A stretch of 6,371 nt of DNA from DASUKL01 sp036278755. GTDB taxonomy: Bacteria > Chloroflexota > Limnocylindria > Limnocylindrales > CSP1-4. Positions 6,238 to 6,371 of the stretch are shown piece after piece. The position numbers and the translations under genes are program-made. The stretch lies in NCBI GenBank assembly GCA_036278755.1, contig DASUKL010000109.1:1-6371 (forward strand). Direction: 5' to 3'. Under the pieces are notes generated by a model that worked only from the letters and a program-made list of their open reading frames with translations, made no database searches and was not told the DNA's origin. Position 1 is the first letter of the stretch, and each line of letters opens with the position of its first letter.

Positions 6238-6313
6238 TGGAGCGGGAGACGGGGCTCGAACCCGCGACATCCACCTTGGGAAGGTGGCACTCTGCCAACT
6301 GAGTTACTCCCGC
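6238..6313 (-). tRNA. tRNA-Gly (anticodon CCC)
   Basis: A full cloverleaf on the minus strand. The acceptor stem is GCGGGAG/CTCCCGC, the D stem ACTC/GAGT with loop AGTTGGCA, and the anticodon stem CCACC/GGTGG with loop TTCCCAA. The anticodon CCC lies at 6278-6280 and reads the GGG codon. The T arm is GCGGG-TTCGAGC-CCCGT with one G-U pair. The discriminator base is U, as in bacterial tRNA-Gly, and CCA is encoded (6238-6240). The mature body is 73 nt plus CCA. No att-like copy of its 3' end was found elsewhere in the window. Confidence 0.97.
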
Positions 6314-6362
6314 TCGGGAGGGCCAGGTCGGGCGGCCGGGAGCCGCGCGACCGACGGCGGCC

Positions 6363-6368
6363 ATTCTA
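6363..6368 (-). promoter_or_regulatory. Probable -10 element of the tRNA-Gly promoter
   Basis: TAGAAT on the minus strand differs from the TATAAT consensus at one base. It lies 49 nt upstream of the tRNA, giving a leader of about 40 nt. The -35 would be just outside the window, so the promoter cannot be completed. Confidence 0.5.
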
Positions 6369-6371
6369 GCC

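Noticed and set aside
6238..6313. tRNA-Gly as integration site of a genomic island carrying the toxin-antitoxin genes
   Set aside because: The accessory genes lie on the tRNA's 3' side, which fits, but no second copy of the tRNA 3' end and no integrase are present in the window.

Overview
The window comes from a very GC-rich bacterial chromosome, probably a Chloroflexota (Limnocylindria-like) or Actinomycetota lineage. That guess rests only on base composition, on the codon bias (third positions almost all G/C) and on the style of the small proteins. No marker gene settles it. Almost everything is on the minus strand, so it is described here from right to left.

Right end (about 5950-6371): a complete tRNA-Gly(CCC) with an encoded CCA, with a good -10 hexamer 50 bp upstream. 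It converges with a short plus-strand gene for a 78-residue protein carrying a CxxC knuckle.

Middle right (5161-5810): a toxin-antitoxin pair made of an AbrB/MazE-type antitoxin and a Doc (death-on-curing, Fic-fold) toxin. A perfect 18-bp palindrome sits on the predicted antitoxin promoter and looks like its own operator. The antitoxin is intact. The doc gene keeps its Fic motif, but an in-frame TAG at codon 35 lies in a short stretch where the reading frame seems to have slipped by +1 and then +2.

Middle (3863-5066): a NERD-domain (nuclease-related) protein with an N-terminal zinc ribbon, broken by a frameshift, followed by an intact small class I SAM-dependent methyltransferase.

Left (1-3862): the first 1176 codons of gltB, the large subunit of glutamate synthase, running off the left edge. 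Its N-terminal cysteine, FMN-domain motifs and 3Fe-4S cysteines are all present. In the 334 bp before gltB lie a 27-codon remnant of an Amt ammonium transporter gene and a 24-bp direct repeat. This suggests that an amt gene once stood next to gltB and was deleted, leaving a scar.

The genes do not form one pathway. The coherent themes are nitrogen assimilation (gltB plus the amt scar) and a decaying accessory patch (broken NERD gene, broken doc) next to a tRNA. No wholly new system is evident. The most interesting points are the orphaned antitoxin with its palindrome, the amt scar, and the repeat-built insertion inside the GltB glutaminase domain.
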